Shown here in pieces: positions 35,147 to 44,733 of a stretch of 64,000 nt of DNA. This stretch comes from Pseudoalteromonas luteoviolacea (lineage in GTDB: Bacteria > Pseudomonadota > Gammaproteobacteria > Enterobacterales > Alteromonadaceae), in the NCBI RefSeq assembly GCF_001696455.1, contig NZ_MAUJ01000005.1, positions 1 to 64,000 of the forward strand. Direction: 5' to 3'. Below the pieces are notes generated by a model that had not been told where the DNA came from, made no database searches, and saw nothing but the letters and a program-made list of their open reading frames with translations. Numbering within the stretch: position 1 is the stretch's first letter; the number at the start of each line of letters is the position of its first letter. A program made the translations under genes and the position numbers.

Positions 35147-37357
35147 ATGAGAATAGAAAAAAATATAGTCTTAGTTCTAACAGCCATTCTTCTTAGTGCA
35201 TGCTCTGTTGAAGACCCATATGAGACAGGCCCTACTCAAAGCCAGCAGCAAGAGCAAGCTGAGCAAGACAAAGAAAACGCCCAATCTGCAACATTCACGT
35301 TGACCATTAAGGATGCAACTGGCGTGGCAGTTAAAAATGCCACTTTAAATATCTCAGGAATAAACTATACATCGGATGACTTGGGGCAAGTCGCTCTGCC
35401 TGACTTACCACAAGGCAACTATACCATATCCATTAACAAGCCTGGCTTTCAAAGCTATTTGACAACGTTACAAATAGATGATGAAACGGAGTCTTTTGAC
35501 CTCAATATTGAGAGTAAGCCATCGCAATCTGTCAGTTTATTTTTTGCAGGGGATACCATGTTTGGTCGACGTTATATGGACCAATCGTTAATCACCATGG
35601 GAAATTTTGTTCCAGATGTTGAAGATGCGCTGATCCGTGCAAGTTCGGCTGCCGAAAATGCCATTGCACTCACTCAATACGTTAAACCTCTCGTACAAAG
35701 TGCGGACTTTGCTTCAGTTAATCTAGAAACCCCCATATTAAGCACCCCAAACAGCGTTCACCCAACCAAAGAGTTTGCTTTCTTTTCTCTGCCGGAGACA
35801 CTACAAGGCCTTACGGAGATAGGCGTAGATTACGTCGCCTTGGGGAATAACCATGTTTATGATTACTTGCAAAATGGACTGGATGACACGCTAAAGTACG
35901 TCACAGAAGCTGGGCTACTACACAGTGGTGCAGGTAATAATGCTAGTGAAGCCTTTGCGCCTCTTATCACGAATGTGAATGGCCTCACTGTGGGAATTAT
36001 ATCTGCAACCTCGATCACCGGTGAAGATAACCCTATTGACTACATAGCAAGCGCACAAAAAGGGGGAGCCGCTGATTTAACTGATACCACCAGCGTAAGG
36101 AGTGCAATGCGAAGTGCAATTGCACAAAGCGACTTCGCGGTTGCGCAGCTTCATGGTGGTGACGAATATTCCTACGCGCCGACTCGCTACATCAGTAATC
36201 GATTTAACCTATTGGGCGCTGAAAGCCCAGATCTCATGATTGCTCACCATCCTCACGTAGCTCAAGGATTTGGGTTAATCGATGGCACCCCGGCACTTTT
36301 AGGGCTGGGAAACTTTGTTTTTGAACAAAATCGCATTGAAACGCTTTTGGGCGTCGCCGTCATTGTTGAAGTTGACCCGACCTTAGAGCTCAAAACTAAA
36401 AGCGCTCGTGCGTATCCAATCTATCTCGAAGACTATCAACCCAAATTGGTTACAGGCTTTTTGAGCGACTACTTAGTACGTAGGCTCGGGGAGTTTTCTG
36501 ACTCAAATGTTGCTGTCATACCTAAGCAAGGTTTTGCCGAAGTCCTATTTTCACAAACGGTGTCGCCGACAACCAGTACACCAATACAAATTACCCTTCC
36601 GGCGGGTCAACATATTGTTGACTTGAGAGCATACGCACCGAGTAATGCATTTTTAACTGGCATACAAAGTTCTGAATCAGCAGAGATGCGCCTAGGCCGA
36701 GATTTAATGCTATTTGGTGATTTCGAAGATTGGGATAACGACGACGAATTTGGCGAAGTTTCTCGCTGGGAAAACGACAGTGACAACATTACGCCTTGCC
36801 TCACGGGTGCCTACCGCGGCCGTCAGGGCATGTGTTTAGTACGAACGCAATTCGACAACCGTCCCTTGAGAATGCCCTTCAAACATACAATTCGAACGAT
36901 GCCCATAACCCCTGGTGACTCCACACTTTTGGCCTATCACGAGATGAGCTTATATGGCTATAGCAAAGGCGAAAATGCGGGCGAATTAAGCGCTGAAATG
37001 TCAATTTTAACGTCAGAAGACAATTTGGTGTTTTCAGAGCAGACCCTTTCAATAAAAGCTGCGGGCGATTACGACTGGCAATCGTTTGAACATTCCTTCA
37101 GCTTGCCCGAAGACTCAAATGTACTAGGACCTGAAAACTTGCCAGCGAGAGCCGTAAAGCTCACATTTTTACATAGCCCTCCGGATGACGGAGAAGCAAC
37201 ATTGATGTTAGATGATATTGCACTGATATCATGGCAAAAAGATATTACACTTACCAATGGCGTATGGGCACAAAACACCATGCATGGTATGGACTTTTTA
37301 CAAGTTAATAGTCAAAAGGATGTCACAATTAGCCTTACATTCTCGTCTTTCCAATAA
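35147..37357 (+). CDS. CapA/PgsA-like lipoprotein of a poly-gamma-glutamate-type operon
   Basis: 736 residues. Lipoprotein signal (lipobox LSAC, cysteine ~19), a carboxypeptidase-regulatory-like beta domain (~45-120), then a CapA (PGA_cap) phosphoesterase-fold domain (~128-420). All CapA motifs are present: FAGDTMFGR, VNLETPI, LGNNHVYDY, AQLHGGDEY, AHHPHVAQG and GLGNFVFEQ. The C terminus (~520-736) is a jelly-roll, carbohydrate-binding-like domain (GDFEDW ... LMLDDIALI). Bacterial PgsA/CapA is a membrane protein required for polymer export. The start is placed by GGTGAG four bases before the ATG; a frame four codons longer exists. First of seven coupled genes, divergent from tyrR. Confidence 0.85.
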   Translation: MRIEKNIVLVLTAILLSACSVEDPYETGPTQSQQQEQAEQDKENAQSATFTLTIKDATGVAVKNATLNISGINYTSDDLGQVALPDLPQGNYTISINKPGFQSYLTTLQIDDETESFDLNIESKPSQSVSLFFAGDTMFGRRYMDQSLITMGNFVPDVEDALIRASSAAENAIALTQYVKPLVQSADFASVNLETPILSTPNSVHPTKEFAFFSLPETLQGLTEIGVDYVALGNNHVYDYLQNGLDDTLKYVTEAGLLHSGAGNNASEAFAPLITNVNGLTVGIISATSITGEDNPIDYIASAQKGGAADLTDTTSVRSAMRSAIAQSDFAVAQLHGGDEYSYAPTRYISNRFNLLGAESPDLMIAHHPHVAQGFGLIDGTPALLGLGNFVFEQNRIETLLGVAVIVEVDPTLELKTKSARAYPIYLEDYQPKLVTGFLSDYLVRRLGEFSDSNVAVIPKQGFAEVLFSQTVSPTTSTPIQITLPAGQHIVDLRAYAPSNAFLTGIQSSESAEMRLGRDLMLFGDFEDWDNDDEFGEVSRWENDSDNITPCLTGAYRGRQGMCLVRTQFDNRPLRMPFKHTIRTMPITPGDSTLLAYHEMSLYGYSKGENAGELSAEMSILTSEDNLVFSEQTLSIKAAGDYDWQSFEHSFSLPEDSNVLGPENLPARAVKLTFLHSPPDDGEATLMLDDIALISWQKDITLTNGVWAQNTMHGMDFLQVNSQKDVTISLTFSSFQ

Positions 37358-37365
37358 AGGAATAA

Positions 37366-39342
37366 TTGGTAGTGTCGATAAAGCAACAGTTTTTCATCAT
37401 AAAACGGCAAAAGACTTTTTGGTCTACGATGCTGTTAGGCATTTTGATATTACTTGTCACTTTAAGTGGTACATTGCATAGACTGAATGCGTTTATATAT
37501 TTGGAATTCAATCAACAGTTAAATCGGCAAGATACACAGGTAGTCGTTATTGAGTCAGACAATCTGCTGACCCAACAAAACCAAATTATCACCCGGCTCA
37601 GAGAGCAAGAAGCCAGAGCCATCGTCATCTTTAGCCATGTTTCAGGAGAGCAACAGCGTTCTTTTGACAATGTCTATTTTCCATACGCAGATCCCAGATA
37701 TTGCTTGCCTTCACTTGAGTCGTGGCTTGGGTATGAAATTGTGCTAAAGCAGACTCCTTCTGGCTGTAAGAGTGTTTGGCATGCCGTTTTAGGTGATAAA
37801 GACCAGCAACAAGATAATTTACTCGACTTTTCGCTATCCCCTGCGGCTTTAACTAAGTTCAATGCCTCACGCCTGCTCTCGGGCGATGTCTTTGATGCAC
37901 AAGTTAAAGACAAACTGGTACTCGTGTCACAAAAACAGCTAGAATTTGCATTGCAGATAAGAGCACCCAAAATCGACATTTTTAACGACCCAGTTTATCT
38001 CCACGCCTATATTGCAGATAACTTGCTTGAGCAAAATCTTGTCGCACAAATGCCCCTATTACAATCAAGTATATTGCAATTAGTCATCTTAACGCTTTTG
38101 CTGATCACCTATCAGCGTAGTAGCTTCAATGTTGCGCTGCTCATTGCCAGTGTTGTGGTCACAGTCAGCTTGTTAGTAGCATATTTAGGTGTGCTTTGGT
38201 TTGACTATTTTTTACCGATTGGGCAAATTATTTTTACCACGCTTGTGACTATGCTATGGGTATTTTTTGCGCGCAAATGGGTTGAAGAAATTGAGCTCAA
38301 TGACATCATCAGCAATGTTCAACAACGTATGATGGGACGTTATCTCCCGCAAGCATTTAGCGCACAAACAAGCCCTTGGGATGCCATTATTACATTGGTA
38401 AATCAACAGTTGGCGTTAAGCCGCTCGATCTTTTTAGCTAGGACTGAAGGCGACCATCGGCTGCACGAGATCCGTGCGATTAATTGTACTTTATCCGACA
38501 TTCACGAAATGCGTCGTGACTATGAGAGACCTCCCTATTCCGATGCCATAAAAGCGTTTGGTGCAATCCATATCACTCGACCTTTTTTCAATGACTTGTC
38601 GGAATCAGAGGCCCAATATGTTGTGCCCCTTATGTACGCAGGTGATATTCGGGGGTTTTGGGCAATGACCGTTGAACCAAATGAATTCTTTGATGAAGAG
38701 CGCTTTGTGCAAAACGTTAATCGGTTTGCCAATCAAATTGGTGAACTGCTATTCCATTTTCGTATTTATGAGAACCAGCAAAAAGCCAATACCAGCGCGT
38801 TAACTAAAGTACTGACGCTCGCATTGCAAAAGCCACTTAGCCAACAAGTTAAATCTTCAATTGGTGATATGGAGCAAAAGCTCTCGACGTTGGAGCATGT
38901 TTTCAATCAAATCCACACGGCCGCCATCATGTTCAATTTATTTGGCCAAGTAGTGCAGACAAATCAAAGAATTGAAGAGATTGCAAAACATAATGAAATG
39001 TCTCTTTTCGAAATGACCGCTCTCGACTTATTGGAGCGTGTCACGCATTTAGACAATGAAAAAGCCAAAGGTAAGTTGCGCTACATTACGCTGCAGCAAG
39101 GCGAGCTATATATGCCTGCACAGCTAGGACAAGCGACCTTTATTTTGAGTATTCGTTCATTGCGCGCTTCACGTACAACGAGCAGTATTGGCGAACCTTT
39201 TGAGGTCGGAGGCATCCTATTTGAATTCATTGATATTTCTTACTTAGTTCAACAACTCGATGATCCGACTAAGTTATTGCGTCAGCTTCAAATGCAACAG
39301 GTCGATCTTGAGGAATCGTCTGAAATTAAGGCTCAGAGTTAA
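37366..39342 (+). CDS. CHASE2-type membrane sensor without an output domain
   Basis: 658 residues. TM1 (~18-40), an extracytoplasmic CHASE2-like domain (~45-225; VVVIESDNLL, ARAIVIFSH), then three closely spaced TMs (~228-300), the CHASE2 pattern. The cytoplasmic part has a GAF-like stretch (~385-460; VPLMYAGDIRGFWAM) and a PAS-like region (~505-640; AAIMFNLFGQVVQTN). No kinase, cyclase or HTH domain is seen, so it probably signals by protein contact. Start codon TTG at 37366 (AAGGA four bases upstream) or GTG six bases later. 8 bases after the CapA-like gene; its stop shares one base with the next start. It may sense the envelope or polymer and gate synthesis (inference). Confidence 0.7.
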   Translation: MVVSIKQQFFIIKRQKTFWSTMLLGILILLVTLSGTLHRLNAFIYLEFNQQLNRQDTQVVVIESDNLLTQQNQIITRLREQEARAIVIFSHVSGEQQRSFDNVYFPYADPRYCLPSLESWLGYEIVLKQTPSGCKSVWHAVLGDKDQQQDNLLDFSLSPAALTKFNASRLLSGDVFDAQVKDKLVLVSQKQLEFALQIRAPKIDIFNDPVYLHAYIADNLLEQNLVAQMPLLQSSILQLVILTLLLITYQRSSFNVALLIASVVVTVSLLVAYLGVLWFDYFLPIGQIIFTTLVTMLWVFFARKWVEEIELNDIISNVQQRMMGRYLPQAFSAQTSPWDAIITLVNQQLALSRSIFLARTEGDHRLHEIRAINCTLSDIHEMRRDYERPPYSDAIKAFGAIHITRPFFNDLSESEAQYVVPLMYAGDIRGFWAMTVEPNEFFDEERFVQNVNRFANQIGELLFHFRIYENQQKANTSALTKVLTLALQKPLSQQVKSSIGDMEQKLSTLEHVFNQIHTAAIMFNLFGQVVQTNQRIEEIAKHNEMSLFEMTALDLLERVTHLDNEKAKGKLRYITLQQGELYMPAQLGQATFILSIRSLRASRTTSSIGEPFEVGGILFEFIDISYLVQQLDDPTKLLRQLQMQQVDLEESSEIKAQS

Positions 39343-42300
39343 TGGATTGGGCTTTACAGCTATTCCCAAGCGGCAGCGGCCTAGGTCAATCAGTCATCAC
39401 CACGGTATGGGTGGGTATCGCCGTGGTCTGTATGTTGAATTTACGATTTGGCTTTCCATTAACTGGGCTAGTGGTACCGGGATATTTGGTTCCCCTCTTT
39501 ATTGTCACGCCGATTTCGGCGGTGGTGATATTAATTGAGGCAATCGTTGTATACGTCGTCATGCTGTCGACAGCCAAAATATTGATGGAGCGCTTCGGGT
39601 TCAGCGAAATGTTTGGCAGAGACCGATTTTTTGCCATTATTTTGATAAGCATTCTAGTCAGAGTTGTCATGGACACCTTGTTGTGGCCACTGGTTGCGCT
39701 CTATTTAGCTCAATGGGATATCACTTTTGATTACTCGAGCCAGCTATATAGTCTGGGGCTCGTTATCATCGCCTTGACCGCCAACGTCATGTGGAACGGC
39801 GGTTTTAAATATGGTATGCGTGTCACTTTAATCCAGTTATTTCTTACCTACTTGTTAGTGCGTTATGGCCTAATGCCATTTACTAATTTTAGTATCGCCA
39901 ATTTGGCCATTATGTATGAGGCGGTTGCCGCATCGATTATTGCAGCGCCCAAGGCATACATCATTTTAGTTATCACCGCATTTATCGCATCCCGGGCCAA
40001 CATAAAATACGGCTGGGAGTTTAATGGCATTATGTTGCCCGCACTGCTCGCATTACAGATCATGCAGCCAACAAAGTTACTGACTTCTTTTGCGGAAACC
40101 GCGGTCATCTTAATCATAGGCGGATCTATCCTCACCTTTACCAAGTTGCGTCATGCGAACTTTGAAGGGGCTAGGTTGCTGCTGTTTTTCTTTAATATTG
40201 GTTTTGCTTACAAAATTGCCTTAAATTACCTCGTTGTGAACTACTACCCGACCCTCAAAGTCACAGACACGTTCGCATTTGGTTATATGCTCTCGACGCT
40301 TCTTGCACTGAAGATTTACCAAAAAAATGCATTGGGCTTGGTCATCAGGGCGACCTTTCAAACGTCTATTGTTGGCGGCTTAATTGCTATCACAATTGGC
40401 TTTTTAATTATGTTTGTACCCGCCATTTTTAGTTACAAACCTGCTGATCTTAGTGTTGTGAACAACACCGAAATTGAACTGAGCCAACAAATCAGTGCTT
40501 ATAAAAGCTTTTTGTATACCGAGCAAAGTGACCATGTCTCAATCAGCCAATACCAACAAGCGCAAACATTACAAAACTTTATTAGTGCAATTCGGGTACT
40601 CAATCGGGATAGGCAAGACCCAGATAACATCAAGCTAGCGCGTAGACTGCTTGCTCAAGCACAGTTCACCTTGCAACAAGACGATAAATACCTCTATATC
40701 AAAGATGCAATGAGCAATACCGTGCGTGGTTTTTTTGCGCTTGCGAAATCGCCAAGTAGAAATCATGTCATTAGCGTGCCACACCCTTCCAGTGAGCGAG
40801 TCGCCAGTGATGCCGCAGGGTTGCTGTTCCAATTACTCGATAGCAATGCTTTAGTGCTTGGCACGCAGTTCACCCCCTCTATTGCAACGCAACAGGTATC
40901 ACAGCAAAGCGCCTACTATCGCGCATTTTTCTCAGTGATAGAAGATATCGAAGTGTTGCAAATTCGCTCTGTAAATCAATACACTCGGATTGACTTACAA
41001 CTCAGCCCATTTGGATTGCAGAGCCAATTTTGGATCTATAATCAGCTACCGGCTTCTTTATCTCAGCGAGAACTGACGAACCTAATGGGCTTTGAGCGAG
41101 GGCAGTTTGGCCTACTACATCGTAATAGCTTACCCACACCGGACTTCACCGGTAAGATGGTCGAAGCTTTTATTGATGGCCAAAGCTACTCGAACTTGTT
41201 GTCTGAGGTCGTACTCAACACCAGTACCTCTTCCAATTCTAAAGTCACCTTCACAGATGCATCACTAAACGAGATTATCGATGAGTTTTCTCTGCATATC
41301 AGCGCGAAAGGAAGTAATCATTATAAGGAGTTAACCAATAATGAAGCTGCACTTTGGGAATTTGAAATACTGGGGCCACTTTACACTTTGGTTTACGAAC
41401 AGATCGATAGGGAGTTTAGCCAAGACGAGCTCAATCGATTAGAGCGCATAAATCATATCGCCAATATGATGGGGTACCAGCTGCAGATCCTTGATAAGGC
41501 ATTGGAACAATACATCGTCATTGCACCGATCAACTCAGCGGAGTATTACCAGCAGGGTCAAGGGCTTTACGTGATTAATATGCACCCCGAAACCATGTTA
41601 AATATCCAAGTCCCCAGACCTCTTTTTGAGAGTAATACATTAAAGTTTTCTGGCGACTTATTTGCTCGTTCAAATGCCAAGGCGCTGTTAATTGCTGGCG
41701 CTCACCCCTACGCAAACGAGCTTGCTAATGTTATGGCTCCCGCCAATGTGCGTAGCCTCTTTAATGTCGTACACCAAAGCACACTCAGGCATTTCGCCCA
41801 AACGCCAATATTAAGTTTACAGGTAAGAAGTCACAGTGCCCCGTCATATATAAGACCGAGCGCCATCGCGTTCCAATTTACACAGCCCAACGCACAGCAC
41901 ACAGGCACATTGGTGGAACTTCAAAAGACACTGATGAATTTGGGTGTCGAATCACAAGTGGTTGCGGGACAAGCGCAAACCCGAGGGCTAGAAATTGGTA
42001 CTTCCCCACAATCTGGGTATCGATTATTTAGCCCACGCAGTGAACTCGCAACACTGTGGCTTGCTTCGGATTTTAAACAGCACTTCGCAATTTCCGAACA
42101 AGCCCTATTGCAGCGCCTTATCGCGGTTTCTCATCTGCCTGAACTGAAAACTTTACGAACTTCGGTATTGGGACCAGACGATTGGCAGCATAGCAGCAAC
42201 GCTCTACCAATCGATGACATCACAGCGCTAACAGAGCGATATGCTCAAGATCAGCATTTGCCACTGTTGAGCCAATTTTGCCAAACCCACAACCAATGCC

Positions 42301-42458
42301 GATTACAAGCCGTACGATTAGAGCGTAATCAACAGTTGGCGCTGACTATCAAAATAAAAGATAAATTAGTCGCCATTTACACGCCAACCAGCAATAAAAT
42401 ACTGTCTCTTAAGGATTTCAATTACGCCGCCGGAGGAATTCAACATGTATTGGATTAA
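39342..42458 (+). CDS. PgsC/CapC-like membrane protein, duplicated, with a large soluble tail
   Basis: 1038 residues; B. subtilis PgsC has ~150. Residues ~16-180 match PgsC: GLVVPGYL (42-49), then FGRDRFFA (91-98), where PgsC has YGRRKFAA. Residues ~205-362 are a second PgsC-like module (FNGIMLPALLALQI, 228-240; FEGARLLLFF, 274-283; FGYMLSTLLALKIYQKN, 313-329). About 12 TM helices in all. Residues ~365-1038 are soluble, presumably periplasmic, and include two degenerate copies of the hydrolase-like pattern of the protein two genes downstream (~463-548 and ~741-914). Overlaps the next gene by 14 bases. PgsC works with PgsB in gamma-glutamyl polymer synthesis. Confidence 0.82.
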   Translation: MDWALQLFPSGSGLGQSVITTVWVGIAVVCMLNLRFGFPLTGLVVPGYLVPLFIVTPISAVVILIEAIVVYVVMLSTAKILMERFGFSEMFGRDRFFAIILISILVRVVMDTLLWPLVALYLAQWDITFDYSSQLYSLGLVIIALTANVMWNGGFKYGMRVTLIQLFLTYLLVRYGLMPFTNFSIANLAIMYEAVAASIIAAPKAYIILVITAFIASRANIKYGWEFNGIMLPALLALQIMQPTKLLTSFAETAVILIIGGSILTFTKLRHANFEGARLLLFFFNIGFAYKIALNYLVVNYYPTLKVTDTFAFGYMLSTLLALKIYQKNALGLVIRATFQTSIVGGLIAITIGFLIMFVPAIFSYKPADLSVVNNTEIELSQQISAYKSFLYTEQSDHVSISQYQQAQTLQNFISAIRVLNRDRQDPDNIKLARRLLAQAQFTLQQDDKYLYIKDAMSNTVRGFFALAKSPSRNHVISVPHPSSERVASDAAGLLFQLLDSNALVLGTQFTPSIATQQVSQQSAYYRAFFSVIEDIEVLQIRSVNQYTRIDLQLSPFGLQSQFWIYNQLPASLSQRELTNLMGFERGQFGLLHRNSLPTPDFTGKMVEAFIDGQSYSNLLSEVVLNTSTSSNSKVTFTDASLNEIIDEFSLHISAKGSNHYKELTNNEAALWEFEILGPLYTLVYEQIDREFSQDELNRLERINHIANMMGYQLQILDKALEQYIVIAPINSAEYYQQGQGLYVINMHPETMLNIQVPRPLFESNTLKFSGDLFARSNAKALLIAGAHPYANELANVMAPANVRSLFNVVHQSTLRHFAQTPILSLQVRSHSAPSYIRPSAIAFQFTQPNAQHTGTLVELQKTLMNLGVESQVVAGQAQTRGLEIGTSPQSGYRLFSPRSELATLWLASDFKQHFAISEQALLQRLIAVSHLPELKTLRTSVLGPDDWQHSSNALPIDDITALTERYAQDQHLPLLSQFCQTHNQCRLQAVRLERNQQLALTIKIKDKLVAIYTPTSNKILSLKDFNYAAGGIQHVLD

Positions 42459-44733
42459 AAAGATCCTCCAAATACTATGTGCGAGCACACTCGTATTGGT
42501 GGCACTGTGGGCATGTTATAACGGTTATGTTTGGCTGTCATCTGCCGAACGCCTTGAAGAACGAAGCGAAGAAGAAACCCGTTCAGTAGTGCATTGGCTA
42601 CCCACTGATAAGCTTGTCTCGTTTAATTTTTCCAGCTCTCGCACACTGGCGATACGACTCCTCTCCAATGCGATTTTTGAGGGCCAACAAGTCTTCGATG
42701 AGCCGGTCAATTATGCTATTGAGTATCAATTACTCGACCAGCAAGGCCAAGTGCTGGTCAAACATGTATACCACCATGCATCAAAGCTCGTGCTCGCCGC
42801 ACAAGAGCAGCAAGTAAAACAAATTATTGAAGATAGAAAAGCCCTTTCGGTAGCATCAGGGCAATCCTTTTATGTGGATACCTCTGCCTACCCCAGCGCC
42901 AGTCAAATCAGGTTAAAGCTCATTCCTGAAGAGGATACGCTGCGCGGTGTCGTCGTTCGACTGCACGCTAAAACCCCCGCGGATAATGATGGCAGCCAGC
43001 AAATTTGGTTAAAGTTGCCTTTAGAGTGGCGAGATAGAATGCTTAATTATCATACTTTAGGCGGCAATGCCTTGGCACAATGGGAACTCAACAATGCCGT
43101 CAGCTTTGACTGGCAAAAGCTCGCGCCGCAGGGGATCCCAAATATCGATTTCGTCAGCGACATTCTGTATGAAACATTACCGTACAATGTCATTACCTAC
43201 GACTTTTCGGCGCAGCAGTTGGACTTAGATAGTTTTTATTCCTCCGAAGAGTTAACCGCTACGTTTAGAGTGTCGAATAATGAAGCGTTGACCTTTTCGA
43301 GCTCTACCCCTCTGAGTACGCTGCGTATCACATGGCATGATCTGAAACAGCTTCGCGCACCAAGAGAGCTCAAAGCTGAGTTCATCTCTGAAAACGTTTA
43401 TAAAATTCAAAACATATCACCGGGCCTAATAACGGTTCAATCGAGCTTGCCTGCGCTGACGCAATGGCGACAGGGGGAGCAGCCCTTGGTGCCACTGCAC
43501 AGCTATTACTACATAATGGGACCTACAACGCCTGTTACTTATTCCGTGACTGGCAGTAGTGATATCGTGATGGATTTTAGAGATTTAGATACGCTCGGTT
43601 CGCAAGTGAGTATTACTGTATTGGACAAAGACGCGCAGCCACTTGAGCAGTACCGATTGGGTTTAGAATCTCTGATATCACAATACGATCGACTGATAAC
43701 GCCAGAAACACAGCGTCAGACTATTAATGAGAGTCAAAAGTATTTCCTGAGGTTGCCCCCCGATGCTGCGAAAGTGATCATTTCAAGTCAAGACAGCGTA
43801 GCAGTTAAACTTCAGAGCAGAAATCAACATTTTCACTACCAAAATGTATTATGCGACCAGCTTTGTGAAAATCCATTACCAAGCTTTATCGAAATTGGCG
43901 CTTGGTTTGCGCAAAAAGCAGTAAATGAATTCACGTTTACTGAGTTGCAACAAATTCTAAAAGTCAGGCTATTTGAAGCCCCGCCACTTCCTGTGATTAA
44001 AGAGACTAGTTATGTTTCTGAATCACTCTTTGACAAACACCCAATTTCCAATACCGCCCTGCTTCACAGCCCAAGCAATTACTTTGAGCCACCAACAGAG
44101 CCCTCTGCCGCCCATTATCGGAAGGTATCTGATCCGCAATCGTTGTCGGTCGTTAAAAATAGCGAACTCAAAACCCCCAAGCTCATTGCCATTAATGACC
44201 AAGTGCCCAAGTTCTCTGAGGCTGATTTAAATGCCAGCTCGCTCTCCAATGTGTCATACAAGCGCGGGAATACCCGTTCGATATATACCAACTCGGGAGA
44301 AGAACGCGATTATATAAAAACCCGTTTGTTTAAAATTGCTCAGGGCGAAACCTTGTCTTTACAATACGCCAATAGAGCAAAACCCGTGTCGATTGTCATT
44401 AAGCCCTTCTTATACCCGGTCACTTCGCACAGTCAGACTGCGTTAGTTATCAACACCAAGCTCATAGGCCAGTATCATAAAGGTCTCAGTGAAGAGTATA
44501 CAATAGCGGCTAAAAGATACGCATTGATGCCAGCCAATAGCGAAGCCTATATGCTTCATCCTCAATCAACAGATGTTATCAGTTATCCCCCTGTCACAAT
44601 AAAAATAGGTTCAGACATTCAATCACTTGAAAAATTCGCCATTACAGCTGAACATGATATGTGGATTACCATTTTAGAAGAACACAATGCACAACCTTTA
44701 ACCCCAATATGGTGGCAAAATGAAAATACATAG
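42445..44733 (+). CDS. Inner-membrane-anchored periplasmic protein of the PGA-type operon
   Basis: 762 residues. One N-terminal TM (~8-30), then a long, mainly beta-rich region outside the membrane; no other hydrophobic segment. A single close cysteine pair (LCDQLCEN, ~475) could form a disulfide. Residues ~540-620 are proline- and serine-rich, possibly a linker. No family recognised. It overlaps the neighbours by 14 bases on each side. Position and topology suggest a periplasmic bridge between the PgsC-like protein and the outer-membrane protein encoded downstream (inference). Confidence 0.65.
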   Translation: MYWIKKILQILCASTLVLVALWACYNGYVWLSSAERLEERSEEETRSVVHWLPTDKLVSFNFSSSRTLAIRLLSNAIFEGQQVFDEPVNYAIEYQLLDQQGQVLVKHVYHHASKLVLAAQEQQVKQIIEDRKALSVASGQSFYVDTSAYPSASQIRLKLIPEEDTLRGVVVRLHAKTPADNDGSQQIWLKLPLEWRDRMLNYHTLGGNALAQWELNNAVSFDWQKLAPQGIPNIDFVSDILYETLPYNVITYDFSAQQLDLDSFYSSEELTATFRVSNNEALTFSSSTPLSTLRITWHDLKQLRAPRELKAEFISENVYKIQNISPGLITVQSSLPALTQWRQGEQPLVPLHSYYYIMGPTTPVTYSVTGSSDIVMDFRDLDTLGSQVSITVLDKDAQPLEQYRLGLESLISQYDRLITPETQRQTINESQKYFLRLPPDAAKVIISSQDSVAVKLQSRNQHFHYQNVLCDQLCENPLPSFIEIGAWFAQKAVNEFTFTELQQILKVRLFEAPPLPVIKETSYVSESLFDKHPISNTALLHSPSNYFEPPTEPSAAHYRKVSDPQSLSVVKNSELKTPKLIAINDQVPKFSEADLNASSLSNVSYKRGNTRSIYTNSGEERDYIKTRLFKIAQGETLSLQYANRAKPVSIVIKPFLYPVTSHSQTALVINTKLIGQYHKGLSEEYTIAAKRYALMPANSEAYMLHPQSTDVISYPPVTIKIGSDIQSLEKFAITAEHDMWITILEEHNAQPLTPIWWQNENT

